Positions 1-6,056 of a DNA stretch of 8,471 nucleotides are shown piece after piece. Source of the DNA: Bacillota bacterium. GTDB taxonomy: Bacteria; Bacillota; Clostridia; Oscillospirales; JAKOTC01. Position 1 is the first letter of the stretch, and each line of letters begins with the position of its first letter. The position numbers and the translations under genes are program-made. The notes below the pieces were generated by a model, which had not been told where the DNA came from, ran no database searches, and saw only the letters and a list, made by a program, of their open reading frames with translations. Location of the stretch: assembly GCA_029776465.1 (NCBI GenBank), contig JAKOTC010000209.1, positions 1 to 8,471 on the forward strand. Reading direction: 5' to 3'.

Positions 1-306
1 AACTTCGCCTTTGGTAAAGTCCCCGGAAATAGGAAGCATAACATCGCAGTCACGCAGATTGGCCACAATCCTGCTTTCCCGGTCGGAGGGATTTTCCAGC
101 CAAAGCACCCAGCGCAGCGCATGGTGTTCAGGATAGAATGTAACCTCTCTGGTAATTTTTAAGGAGTCGTCAAGGGTGTATTGGGTGATGTGTTTTTCCC
201 CCATTGTCTCAGAGGAGTCCACTTTTAAAAATGCGGACTTCCCGTCATATTCAAGGGAAAAGCAGGGAGCGGAAAGAATCATATTCAGGTATTTCGAAGT
301 GTCCAT
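1..306 (-). CDS. N-terminal fragment of a protein, possibly a GH36-like alpha-galactosidase
   Basis: This is the first 102 codons of an open frame that continues past the window edge. The ATG at 306-304 is preceded by AAAGGG eight bases upstream, and a sigma-A-type promoter lies at 339-367, so the start is well supported. There is no signal peptide, so the product should be cytoplasmic unless exported another way. The visible part is rich in alternating hydrophobic and polar residues, as expected for a beta-sandwich. It contains the stretch WVLWLENPSDRES (residues about 72-84), which resembles the N-terminal all-beta domain of GH36-type alpha-galactosidases, where a similar W/Y-V-L-x-x-E-N-x-S/G-D pattern occurs. 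That resemblance is from memory, and the catalytic barrel lies outside the window, so the enzyme assignment is tentative. Another carbohydrate-active or unknown beta-sandwich protein is possible. The gene is separated from gpmI by a terminator and has its own promoter. Confidence 0.6.
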   Translation of the reverse strand, partial: MDTSKYLNMILSAPCFSLEYDGKSAFLKVDSSETMGEKHITQYTLDDSLKITREVTFYPEHHALRWVLWLENPSDRESRIVANLRDCDVMLPISGDFTKGEV

Positions 307-338
307 CTCATAAACCCTTTCAATGATATGATGGTCTT

Positions 339-367
339 ATAGTATACCAACTCTCAGGCTTTGTCAA
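339..367 (-). promoter_or_regulatory. Sigma-A promoter for the gene at 306-1
   Basis: On the minus strand a perfect -35 TTGACA (367-362) is followed after 17 bases by TACTAT (344-339). An overlapping TATACT (346-341) at 15-base spacing is the alternative -10. It sits about 35-60 bases upstream of the start codon and just downstream of the gpmI terminator, so it gives this gene independent transcription. Confidence 0.75.
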
Positions 368-410
368 TAACGAATATCGCTGTAACGCTTCCGTCTTCTG
401 CCGATAAACA

Positions 411-442
411 AAGAACGGACGAGCTCTCGCTCGTCCGTTCTT
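411..442 (-). terminator. Intrinsic terminator closing pgk-tpiA-gpmI
   Basis: A perfect 14-bp inverted repeat (411-424 with 429-442, arm AAGAACGGACGAGC) closes a 4-base loop. On the minus strand it lies about 37 bases after the gpmI stop and runs into a moderately T-rich tail (TGTTTATC). The other side of the stem is also A/T-rich, so it could act in both directions, although no converging gene is visible. Confidence 0.85.
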
Positions 443-478
443 CATTAAAATTTTTGCCTTTTATAAGCGCGCTATATA

Positions 479-1996
479 TTAATGCACGATCAGGGTTTTC
501 CCTGTCATTTCACTGGGCTGTTCAAGCCCCATAATATCCAGCAGTGTTGGGGCAATGTCGCCTAAGCAGCCCCCGCTTTGGCGAAGCTGGCAGGGATAAT
601 CCACCACAATCACCGGAACCGGGTTGGTGGTGTGGGCGGTGAAAGGGGAGCCATCCTCATATACCATTTGATCGGCGTTGCCGTGGTCGGCTGTAATCAA
701 GCTGATGCCGCCGGCCTTGCGAACGGCTTCGACCACTCTTGCCACACACTCATCCACCGTTTGAACCGCTTTGACCGCCGCATCAAAAACACCGGTGTGA
801 CCCACCATATCGCAGTTGGCATAGTTGAGAACGATGAAATCATACTTGCCGCTCTCAATCCGCTCAATCACGGCGTCGGTCACCTCATAAGCGCTCATTT
901 CCGGCTTGAGGTCAAAGGTCGCCACATCGGGGGTGTCAATCAGCAGACGGTCTTCTCCGGGATAAACCGTTTCGGTGCCTGCATTAAAGAAGAAGGTAAC
1001 ATGGGCATACTTGGTATATTCGGCAATCCGAAGCTGAGTCATGCCCTGCTTGGAGATGTATTCGCCCATAGTGTTGACCATCGATTGGGGCGGGAAGGCC
1101 ACGGACACATTGGGCATGGTTTTGTCATAAGAGGTCATGCAGACATAATGCAGAGGGAAGCGGCCATATCTGCGCTGGAATCCGTCGAAATCATCATCCA
1201 CCAGAGTGCGGGTAATTTCACGAGCCCGGTCGGGACGGAAGTTGAAGAAGATAAAGGAATCGTCTTTCGATACCTTACCGCCTCCCGTAATCACGGTGGG
1301 AACAATAAATTCATCCGTGATGTTTCTGTCATAAGAGTCCTGCATCGCCTGGACAGGGTCGGAAGCGGTTTCTCCCTCCCCGTAAACCATGGCGGCATAA
1401 GCCTTTTCTACCCGATCCCAACGAAGTTCGCGGTCCATGGCGTAATAGCGGCCCATCAGGGTCGCAATCTTTCCCACACCGATTTCCGCAATCTTAGCCT
1501 GAAGTTCTTCAATATAGCCCTTACCGGAGGTGGGAGAAACATCTCTTCCGTCCATCAGGCAATGAACATAGACCTTGGACAGACCCTCTCTTTTGGCCAT
1601 CTCCAGCAAAGCGTAAAGATGGGAATTGTGACTATGTACACCGCCGTCGGAAACCAGACCCGCCAGATGGAGGGCGGTGTTCTTTTCCTTGCAGGCGGTC
1701 ATGGCAGCCTTCAAAGCGGGATTTGAGAAAAAGCTACCGTCGGTAATTTCTTTTGAAATGCGGGTCAGTTCCTGATACACAATGCGGCCTGCGCCGATAT
1801 TGGTATGACCCACTTCGCTGTTACCCATCTGCCCATCCGGCAGGCCCACATCCATGCCGGACGCGCCGATCTGGGTGTGGGGATAGGTGGCGAAAAGTTT
1901 ATCCAGGTTGGGGGTATGGCCGACAATGGCGTTCCCGACTTTTTGGGGGTTCAAGCCAAAGCCGTCCATAATAATCAATGCAATCGGTTTTTTCAT
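479..1996 (-). CDS. gpmI: 2,3-bisphosphoglycerate-independent phosphoglycerate mutase
   Basis: Interconverts 3-phosphoglycerate and 2-phosphoglycerate in cytoplasmic glycolysis without a 2,3-BPG cofactor, using two Mn ions and a phosphoserine intermediate. At 505 residues it has the normal family length of about 510. The alkaline-phosphatase-fold metal sites are in place: Asp11 in MDGFG, the nucleophile Ser60 in MGNSEVGH, Asp396 and His400 in NCDMVGHTG, Asp437 and His438 in ADHGN, and His455. The RPDRARE motif of the phosphotransferase/mutase linker region is also present near residue 260. The ATG at 1996 follows AAAGG by five bases and lies 35 bp after the tpiA stop, so it is translated as the last gene of the pgk-tpiA-gpmI operon. 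A strong terminator follows. Enolase, the next enzyme, is not in this window. No anomalies are seen in the protein. Confidence 0.98.
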   Translation of the reverse strand: MKKPIALIIMDGFGLNPQKVGNAIVGHTPNLDKLFATYPHTQIGASGMDVGLPDGQMGNSEVGHTNIGAGRIVYQELTRISKEITDGSFFSNPALKAAMTACKEKNTALHLAGLVSDGGVHSHNSHLYALLEMAKREGLSKVYVHCLMDGRDVSPTSGKGYIEELQAKIAEIGVGKIATLMGRYYAMDRELRWDRVEKAYAAMVYGEGETASDPVQAMQDSYDRNITDEFIVPTVITGGGKVSKDDSFIFFNFRPDRAREITRTLVDDDFDGFQRRYGRFPLHYVCMTSYDKTMPNVSVAFPPQSMVNTMGEYISKQGMTQLRIAEYTKYAHVTFFFNAGTETVYPGEDRLLIDTPDVATFDLKPEMSAYEVTDAVIERIESGKYDFIVLNYANCDMVGHTGVFDAAVKAVQTVDECVARVVEAVRKAGGISLITADHGNADQMVYEDGSPFTAHTTNPVPVIVVDYPCQLRQSGGCLGDIAPTLLDIMGLEQPSEMTGKTLIVH

Positions 1997-2031
1997 ATAG
2001 ACCTTTCTTTTACCCTTTCAAGGTAACCGGA

Positions 2032-2796
2032 TTATTTTGCAGCCGCGACAATAGCGGCAAAGTCTGCGGGTTTGAGGGAAGCGCCGCCGATCAGGCCGCC
2101 GTCCACATCGGGCTGGCTCAAAAGTTCAGCCGCATTGGCAGCATTCATGGATCCGCCGTATTGAATGGTGGTCGCGTCGGCAACCGCTTCACCATACAGC
2201 TTGGCAAGAGTGGCGCGGATCACGGCATTCACCTCATTGGCCTGGGCAGAAGTCGCGGTTTTGCCGCTTCCGATGGCCCAAACCGGTTCATAGGCGATGA
2301 TGACATTTTTCATCTCCTCGGCAGAAACACCGTTAAGAGCAATGATTGTCTGCATTGCCACCAATTCAGCTGTAATGCCCTGCTCCCGCTGCTCCAGGGT
2401 TTCACCTACACAGAGAATAACCTTTAAGCCTTCTGCCAGCGCAGCCTTAGTGCGCTTGTTGACGGTAACATCGGTTTCCCCGAAATAGGTGCGGCGCTCG
2501 CTGTGGCCGATGATAACATATTCAACGCCCATTTCCTTAAGCATGGAGGCGGAAACCTCGCCGGTAAAAGCGCCGCTTTTTTCATAGTGGCAGTTTTGCG
2601 CGCCCACTTTAATGTTGGTGCCTTTGGTTGCTTCGAGAGCCACCGACAGGTCCACAAAGGGCGGGCAGATAACCACGGTGCAGCCGGCATCTTTCACCAG
2701 TGGCACCAGCTCTTCCACCAGCTTTTTGGCCTCGGAAGGGGTTTTATTCATTTTCCAGTTGCCGGCGATGACCGCCGGACGCAGTGCTTTATTCAA
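2032..2796 (-). CDS. tpiA: Triosephosphate isomerase
   Basis: Interconverts dihydroxyacetone phosphate and glyceraldehyde 3-phosphate in the cytoplasm. I chose the TTG at 2796, giving 254 residues (family about 250), because AAAGGA lies nine bases upstream and the protein then begins MNKALRPAVIAGNWKMNK. An upstream in-frame TTG at 2814 would add six residues, but that codon lies upstream of the AAAGGA and so cannot use it. Catalytic residues are present: Lys15 in GNWKMNK, His98 in IIGHSERR and Glu170 in AYEPVWAIGSG. Loop 6 (AIGSGKT, 174-180) and the phosphate-binding YGGSM (213-217) and GGLIGGASL (233-241) are intact. It lies 33 bp after pgk and 35 bp before gpmI in the same operon. No ATG start is available, so initiation is by TTG. 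Confidence 0.97.
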   Translation of the reverse strand: MNKALRPAVIAGNWKMNKTPSEAKKLVEELVPLVKDAGCTVVICPPFVDLSVALEATKGTNIKVGAQNCHYEKSGAFTGEVSASMLKEMGVEYVIIGHSERRTYFGETDVTVNKRTKAALAEGLKVILCVGETLEQREQGITAELVAMQTIIALNGVSAEEMKNVIIAYEPVWAIGSGKTATSAQANEVNAVIRATLAKLYGEAVADATTIQYGGSMNAANAAELLSQPDVDGGLIGGASLKPADFAAIVAAAK

Positions 2797-2829
2797 ATTA
2801 TTCAATCCTTTCAACGGTCGGCTGGGATT

Positions 2830-4020
2830 TTACTTGTCCTGCAGGCAGGCGATACCGGGCAGCTCCAGTCCTTCAAGGAATTCCAGAGAAGCGCCGCCGC
2901 CGGTGGAGATATGAGTCATTTTATCAGCGAAGCCAAGTTTTTCAACCGCTGCAGCGGAATCACCGCCACCGATGATGGAAACAGCACCGGATTCGGCAAC
3001 AGCTTTGGCGATCGCTTCGGTACCCTTCGCGAAATTCTCAAACTCAAATACGCCCATGGGACCGTTCCAGATTACGGTTGCAGAGCTCTTAATGGCGTTA
3101 GAGAAAATCTCGATGGTATTGGGACCGATATCCATACCCTGAAGTCCCTCGGGAATAGAGTAGGTGGGAGTCAGGGAAGCCTTAGCATCTGCGGCAAATT
3201 GATCGGCAACTACGGTGTCGATGGGCAACATAATGCGAACGCCCTTGGTGATGGCTTTGTAAACCAGCTCTTTGGCAAGGTCAAACTTATCGTGTTCGCA
3301 GATAGAATCGCCGACATTTCCGCCCAGCGCCTTGACAAAGGTATAAGCCATACCGCCGCCGATAACCAGGATATCCACTTTATCCAGCAGGCTCTTAATC
3401 ACGCCGATTTTATCGGAGACCTTGGCGCCGCCCAGAATCGCAGTAAAGGGACGTTTGGGGTTCTCCAGAGCGCCGCCCATAATGGAAATTTCCTTCTGAA
3501 TCAGATAACCGCAGACGGCGGGCAAAAATTCAGCCACACCGGCGGTGGAAGCATGGGCCCGGTGAGCGGTGCCGAAGGCATCGTTGACATAAATTTCGGC
3601 AAGAGAGGCCAGTGCTTTCGCAAAGGTCTTATCGTTCTTCTCTTCCTCAGCATGGAAACGAACATTTTCGATCAGCAGCACTTCACCGTCTTTTAAGGCG
3701 GCCGCTTTGGCCTGAGCGTCCTCACCGATCACGTCCTTGGCCATGGCCACCGGGATTCCCAGCAGCTCGGATAAACGGGTTGCCACAGGAGCCAGTGAGT
3801 ACTTCATATTAAATTCGCCCTTGGGTCTGCCCAGATGGGAGCAAAGAACAACCTTTGCACCTTTGGAAAGCAGATATTTAATTGTGGGCAGGGACTCTAC
3901 AATTCTTTTGTCGTCGCTGATAACACCGCCGCTAATCGGAACATTGAAATCGCAGCGAACCAATACTCGTTTGCCGCCTACTTCAATGTCTTCAATGGAT
4001 TTCTTGTTCAAACCGGTCAT
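2830..4020 (-). CDS. pgk: Phosphoglycerate kinase
   Basis: Transfers the acyl phosphate of 1,3-bisphosphoglycerate to ADP, the first ATP-yielding step of lower glycolysis, in the cytoplasm. At 396 residues it has normal length. Motifs in order: RCDFNVP at 22-28 and SHLGRPKG at 61-68 (substrate-binding N domain), HRAHAS at 153-158, GGAKVSDK at 197-204, WNGPMGVFE at 318-326, GGGDS at 351-355 and STGGGASLE at 372-380 (nucleotide-binding C domain). The ATG at 4020 is preceded by AAAGGAAG about seven bases upstream. It is the first gene of a pgk-tpiA-gpmI operon driven by the promoter at 4172-4200 with a leader of about 145 nt. The glyceraldehyde-3-phosphate dehydrogenase gene that often precedes pgk is not next to it here. 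Confidence 0.98.
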   Translation of the reverse strand: MTGLNKKSIEDIEVGGKRVLVRCDFNVPISGGVISDDKRIVESLPTIKYLLSKGAKVVLCSHLGRPKGEFNMKYSLAPVATRLSELLGIPVAMAKDVIGEDAQAKAAALKDGEVLLIENVRFHAEEEKNDKTFAKALASLAEIYVNDAFGTAHRAHASTAGVAEFLPAVCGYLIQKEISIMGGALENPKRPFTAILGGAKVSDKIGVIKSLLDKVDILVIGGGMAYTFVKALGGNVGDSICEHDKFDLAKELVYKAITKGVRIMLPIDTVVADQFAADAKASLTPTYSIPEGLQGMDIGPNTIEIFSNAIKSSATVIWNGPMGVFEFENFAKGTEAIAKAVAESGAVSIIGGGDSAAAVEKLGFADKMTHISTGGGASLEFLEGLELPGIACLQDK

Positions 4021-4165
4021 AAAAGTCTTCCTTTCTTCACTCTATTAATATACAGAAAACGCGGGTTCCAAAAACGCCTGGTAGTGTCTCTTGTGGTTTA
4101 AGAAGCAGAGACTCTCTTCGTGTTTCCCCAGACAAAAATGTTTGTTAAATTCCAAACGAAGAGTC
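4021..4165 (-). promoter_or_regulatory. Structured 5' leader of the pgk operon
   Basis: About 145 nt separate the predicted transcription start from the pgk ATG. The leader RNA can form an 8-bp stem between its 5' end (4163-4156) and 4121-4114 (arm CUCUUCGU), enclosing a smaller ACAAA/UUUGU hairpin. A second helix, 4112-4107 with 4091-4086 (GUCUCU/AGAGAC), lies just downstream. The GUC segment near 4112 could contribute to either helix, so they may compete. A run of five U follows near 4073, but I see no stable stem directly before it. It does not match a riboswitch class that I recognise. Function is inference only. Confidence 0.4.
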
Positions 4166-4171
4166 ATACAT

Positions 4172-4200
4172 ATTATATCCCAAAACTCTCTATTTTTCAA
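4172..4200 (-). promoter_or_regulatory. Sigma-A promoter for pgk-tpiA-gpmI
   Basis: On the minus strand TTGAAA (4200-4195) is followed by a 17-base spacer and a perfect TATAAT (4177-4172). A G-rich spacer end (GGGA) precedes the -10. It lies between trmL and pgk and predicts a start of transcription near 4165. Confidence 0.85.
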
Positions 4201-4212
4201 TAGTCAAGATGC

Positions 4213-4235
4213 AAAAAATGGGGAAGGCTCCTTCC
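4213..4235 (-). terminator. Probable weak intrinsic terminator after trmL
   Basis: A short inverted repeat (GGAAGG 4235-4230 with CCTTCC 4227-4222) is followed two bases later by a run of six T (4218-4213), twelve bases after the trmL stop. The stem can hold only five or six pairs with a tiny loop, so it would be modest. The U run and position fit a terminator that separates trmL from the pgk promoter. Confidence 0.5.
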
Positions 4236-4247
4236 GCTTTTCATCTC

Positions 4248-4730
4248 TTATCCGCCAAATTTTCCGGTTTTTAAAAGCCCGGAAAAGCCGTGCTGCCGAA
4301 GAACTTCATACACCGCCACAGCCTCGCTGTTTGACAGGTTTAAGCTTCGGGCTTCCTCCAACATTGGCAGGCGGACAGCGGTGTCCAGATTTGCCTTAAT
4401 CAAGGTCTCGGGAAGTCCTGCGGTTTCCTTTCCGAAAACCAGATAGGCCCCCTCCGAGTAAACCGGGTCCGTATATAGTTTAGCCGCTTTCGTAGAAAAA
4501 TAATAAAACGGCCCGCTGTTTTTATCAAAAAAATCCTCCAAAGAGGAATAGCGCCGAATATCCAGCATCCACCAGTAATCCAAACCGGCCCTTTTAAGCT
4601 TTTTATCATCAATTGTAAAGCCCAAAGGCTCTACCAGGTGTAAAACACTGCCGGTGGCGGCACAGGTCCGGGCAATATTACCCGTGTTCTGGGGAATCTC
4701 AGGTTCAACTAAAACAATATGAACAGGTAT
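4248..4730 (-). CDS. trmL: tRNA (cytidine/uridine-34 2'-O)-methyltransferase, no canonical start codon
   Basis: A SPOUT-class SAM-dependent enzyme that methylates the ribose of the wobble nucleotide in certain tRNA-Leu species. Homology begins at HIVLVEPEIPQNTGNIARTC (motif 1) and continues through LKRAGLDYW, FGKETAGLP (99-107, motif 2) and RSLNLSN (128-134, motif 3, SAM-binding knot), ending with a TAA. Counting from the ATA codon at 4730-4728 the protein is 160 residues, which matches the family (about 155-160). The frame is closed upstream by TAA at 4754-4752, and between that stop and residue 31 there is no ATG, GTG, TTG or CTG. A TTG at 4625 would delete motif 1 and make an inactive protein. 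The family start M-P-x-H-I-V-L aligns with ATA, which suggests an ATG-to-ATA change or AUA/AUU initiation. I see no good Shine-Dalgarno or promoter directly upstream. The 4730 start is a homology-based choice. Confidence 0.85.
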   Translation of the reverse strand: MPVHIVLVEPEIPQNTGNIARTCAATGSVLHLVEPLGFTIDDKKLKRAGLDYWWMLDIRRYSSLEDFFDKNSGPFYYFSTKAAKLYTDPVYSEGAYLVFGKETAGLPETLIKANLDTAVRLPMLEEARSLNLSNSEAVAVYEVLRQHGFSGLLKTGKFGG

Positions 4731-4751
4731 ATAGTTCTCAGCTTTCTTGCT

Positions 4752-4862
4752 TTAAGCAGATTCAATCAGTTTCCCTATTTGAGGATAAACGCCCCGCAGT
4801 CTCGGGTGTGACGCAAAAAAACTGTCATGGCGGGAGCGCGCGGAAATTAATAGAATAACATG
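4752..4862. other. Intergenic stretch between the rplL terminator and trmL
   Basis: About 110 bases upstream of trmL. I looked on the minus strand for -35/-10 pairs and found none that is convincing: a TATATA next to the trmL start has no matching -35. It begins with the T-rich tail of the rplL terminator. No open frame or RNA gene is recognised. Confidence 0.4.
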
Positions 4863-4898
4863 AAACGGGGACGTGCGGCTACCCACACGTCCCCGTTT
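4863..4898 (-). terminator. Strong intrinsic terminator after rplL
   Basis: A perfect 13-bp inverted repeat (4863-4875 with 4886-4898, arm AAACGGGGACGTG) with a 10-base loop, about 47 bases after the rplL stop, followed on the minus strand by a T-rich tail (CATGTTATTCTATTAATT). An 8-base segment just upstream in the RNA (4910-4903, GCGGCTAC) is complementary to the loop and stem edge (4882-4875), giving an alternative pairing. Confidence 0.85.
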
Positions 4899-4945
4899 TA
4901 TCGTAGCCGCCGAGTAATCAGCGGAAACCATACGAATATAGAAAC

Positions 4946-5332
4946 TTACTTCAGCTCAACCTTAGCGCCGGCAGCTTCCAGCTTGGTCTTGATCTCCTCA
5001 GCCTCAGCCTTGGAAACGCCCTCTTTAACAGCCTTGGGAGCGCCGTCAACCAGCTCTTTAGCCTCTTTCAGGCCCAGACCGGAAACAACTTCGCGAACAA
5101 CTTTGATAACATCCAGTTTCTTAGCGCCGCCATTCATCAGCATGACGGTGAACTCAGTCTGCTCAGCAGCAGCGGGAGCAGCGGCAGCAGCAGCGGGAGC
5201 AGCAGCAACAGCAACGGGAGCAGCAGCGGAAACGCCGAACTCCTCTTCGAGAGCCTTAACGAGCTCGGAGAGCTCAACAACAGTAAGAGCTTTGACCTGT
5301 TCAATCAGGGTAGTAACTTTTTCAGAAGCCAT
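4946..5332 (-). CDS. rplL: Ribosomal protein L7/L12 (bL12)
   Basis: Forms the dimers that bind the L10 C-terminal helix and make up the mobile stalk of the 50S subunit, recruiting EF-Tu, EF-G and other GTPases. The 128 residues divide into an N-terminal dimerisation domain (about 1-34), an Ala/Pro-rich hinge (about 35-57) and the globular C-terminal domain (about 58-128) with [11 protein letters not shown] and [16 protein letters not shown]. The ATG follows GGAGG by ten bases. Two oddities: the hinge is encoded by a 21-bp repeat, and between the conserved Arg80 and GLGLKEAK there are four residues (EVVS), where E. coli (GAT) and B. subtilis (EIT) have three. It is cotranscribed with rplJ 106 bp upstream, and a strong terminator follows instead of rpoB. 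Confidence 0.98.
   Translation of the reverse strand: MASEKVTTLIEQVKALTVVELSELVKALEEEFGVSAAAPVAVAAAPAAAAAAPAAAEQTEFTVMLMNGGAKKLDVIKVVREVVSGLGLKEAKELVDGAPKAVKEGVSKAEAEEIKTKLEAAGAKVELK
5164..5226 (-). repeat. Three-copy 21-bp tandem repeat in the L7/L12 hinge
   Basis: The + strand word CGGGAGCAGC recurs at 5173, 5194 and 5215, exactly 21 bases apart, with GCA/GCAAC-rich filler between. On the coding strand this gives seven-residue units each opening with Ala-Pro (Pro39, Pro46, Pro53). It keeps frame and probably arose by slippage or unequal crossover. The outer limits are approximate. Confidence 0.75.
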
Positions 5333-5400
5333 GATAAATTTACCTCCATTTTAATTTTGGGTTAAGATTTTGCCGCTTTATGCAGCGTTTCCCGGAATTT

Positions 5401-5444
5401 CGCCTCCGGTCAGGCGGCATGGTCTGCATAATTTCGAATTATGC
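5401..5444 (-). other. Two hairpins in the rplJ-rplL gap
   Basis: The rplJ stop codon lies inside a perfect 8-bp, 3-base-loop hairpin (5426-5444, arms GCATAATT/AATTATGC). Ten bases further on, a second hairpin (5401-5416, CGCCT/AGGCG) follows. Neither has a U run, so neither should terminate. They could be RNase processing sites, mRNA stabilisers or elements that adjust rplL translation relative to rplJ. The role is inference. Confidence 0.5.
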
Positions 5445-5969
5445 GCTTTTTTTGTCGACGATCGCCTGCAGAGCCACGGCAAGACCGCGGATGTTGGCGT
5501 TGAGTACATTGACAAAGCTTGTGATCGGAGCATTGAGGGTTCCCAGAACCTGCGCAATAAGAACTTCCTTGGAAGGCAGTTTGGAAAGTGCCTCAACATC
5601 AGCAGCGGAAATAACCTGTCCGTCAATGAAACCGGCCTTGATCTTGAAATTCTCATGCTTTTCAGCATATTCACACAAAATCTTGGCGGCAGCCAGCGGG
5701 TCTGTGCTGTTCAGAGCCAGAGCGGTGGTTCCGGAAAGAACTTCATCCAGCTTTTCAAAACCGATCTCGGAAGCAGCTTTGGACAACAGCGTGTTTTTCA
5801 CAACTGTATACTCTACACCAGCTTTACGAAGGCTGGCGCGGAGTTTGGTATCATCAGCAACATTGATGCCTTTGTACTCTACCAAAACGCCGGACCCTGA
5901 TTCGGTCATCTTTTTAGCAAGCTGAGCGACAATTTCCTTCTTTTGAGCTAAAACTTTTTCGCTTGGCAA
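5439..5969 (-). CDS. rplJ: Ribosomal protein L10 (uL10)
   Basis: Binds 23S rRNA at the base of the ribosomal stalk through its N-terminal domain and carries L7/L12 dimers on its C-terminal helix. It also acts, with L12, as the repressor of its own operon in Firmicutes. The start is the TTG at 5969: it lies five bases after a near-perfect AAGGAGGTGA and gives the family-typical beginning MPSEKVLAQKKEIV and a length of 176 residues (usual 165-175). Conserved landmarks are the VEYKGINVADDTKLR stretch (about 34-48), VVKNTLL (about 60-66) and the terminal helix from NAPITSF onward. Upstream in-frame ATG codons, for example at 6017, would add leader-encoded residues with no homology and have no suitable Shine-Dalgarno. 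rplL follows after 106 bp. Confidence 0.97.
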   Translation of the reverse strand: MPSEKVLAQKKEIVAQLAKKMTESGSGVLVEYKGINVADDTKLRASLRKAGVEYTVVKNTLLSKAASEIGFEKLDEVLSGTTALALNSTDPLAAAKILCEYAEKHENFKIKAGFIDGQVISAADVEALSKLPSKEVLIAQVLGTLNAPITSFVNVLNANIRGLAVALQAIVDKKSA

Positions 5970-5974
5970 ATCCT

Positions 5975-5984
5975 TCACCTCCTT
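5975..5984 (-). promoter_or_regulatory. Ribosome binding site that fixes the rplJ TTG start
   Basis: AAGGAGGTGA on the minus strand is nearly the full anti-16S complement and sits five bases before TTG at 5969. It excludes the upstream in-frame ATG at 6017 as the main start. A 6-bp hairpin (5998-6014, AATCCG/CGGATT) lies just ahead of it and may keep the site accessible. Confidence 0.9.
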
Positions 5985-6023
5985 GACATGAGCATGAAAT
6001 CCGAATAACGGATTCATAACATG

Positions 6024-6056
6024 ATAAAACGCCCTTTCCACAGCGTGAAAAGAGCG
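6024..6056 (-). terminator. Attenuator terminator in the rplJ leader
   Basis: The leader RNA forms a 12-bp stem (6056-6045 with 6041-6030, CGCUCUUUUCAC/GUGGAAAGGGCG, with two G-U pairs) closed by a GCU loop and followed by UUUUAU. It lies about 60 bases before the rplJ start and about 90 bases after the predicted transcription start, as expected for a regulated attenuator. Confidence 0.75.

Noticed and set aside
578..1726. Long + strand open frame opposite gpmI
   Set aside because: It is the antisense shadow of gpmI, whose catalytic motifs and length are complete. The + frame has no recognisable domain and no ribosome site that I can see.
2503..3696. Long + strand open frame across tpiA and pgk
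   Set aside because: It overlaps two complete conserved enzymes on the other strand and spans their junction. Its composition is what antisense of such genes gives.
4248..4625. Short trmL starting at TTG 4625
   Set aside because: The frame carries clear TrmL homology for about 35 residues further upstream, including the NTGNIARTC motif, so the 125-residue form would be a truncated enzyme.
4860..5354. + strand Ala/Ser/Thr-rich open frame opposite rplL
   Set aside because: It is a low-complexity antisense reading of the rplL Ala-rich hinge and the terminator.
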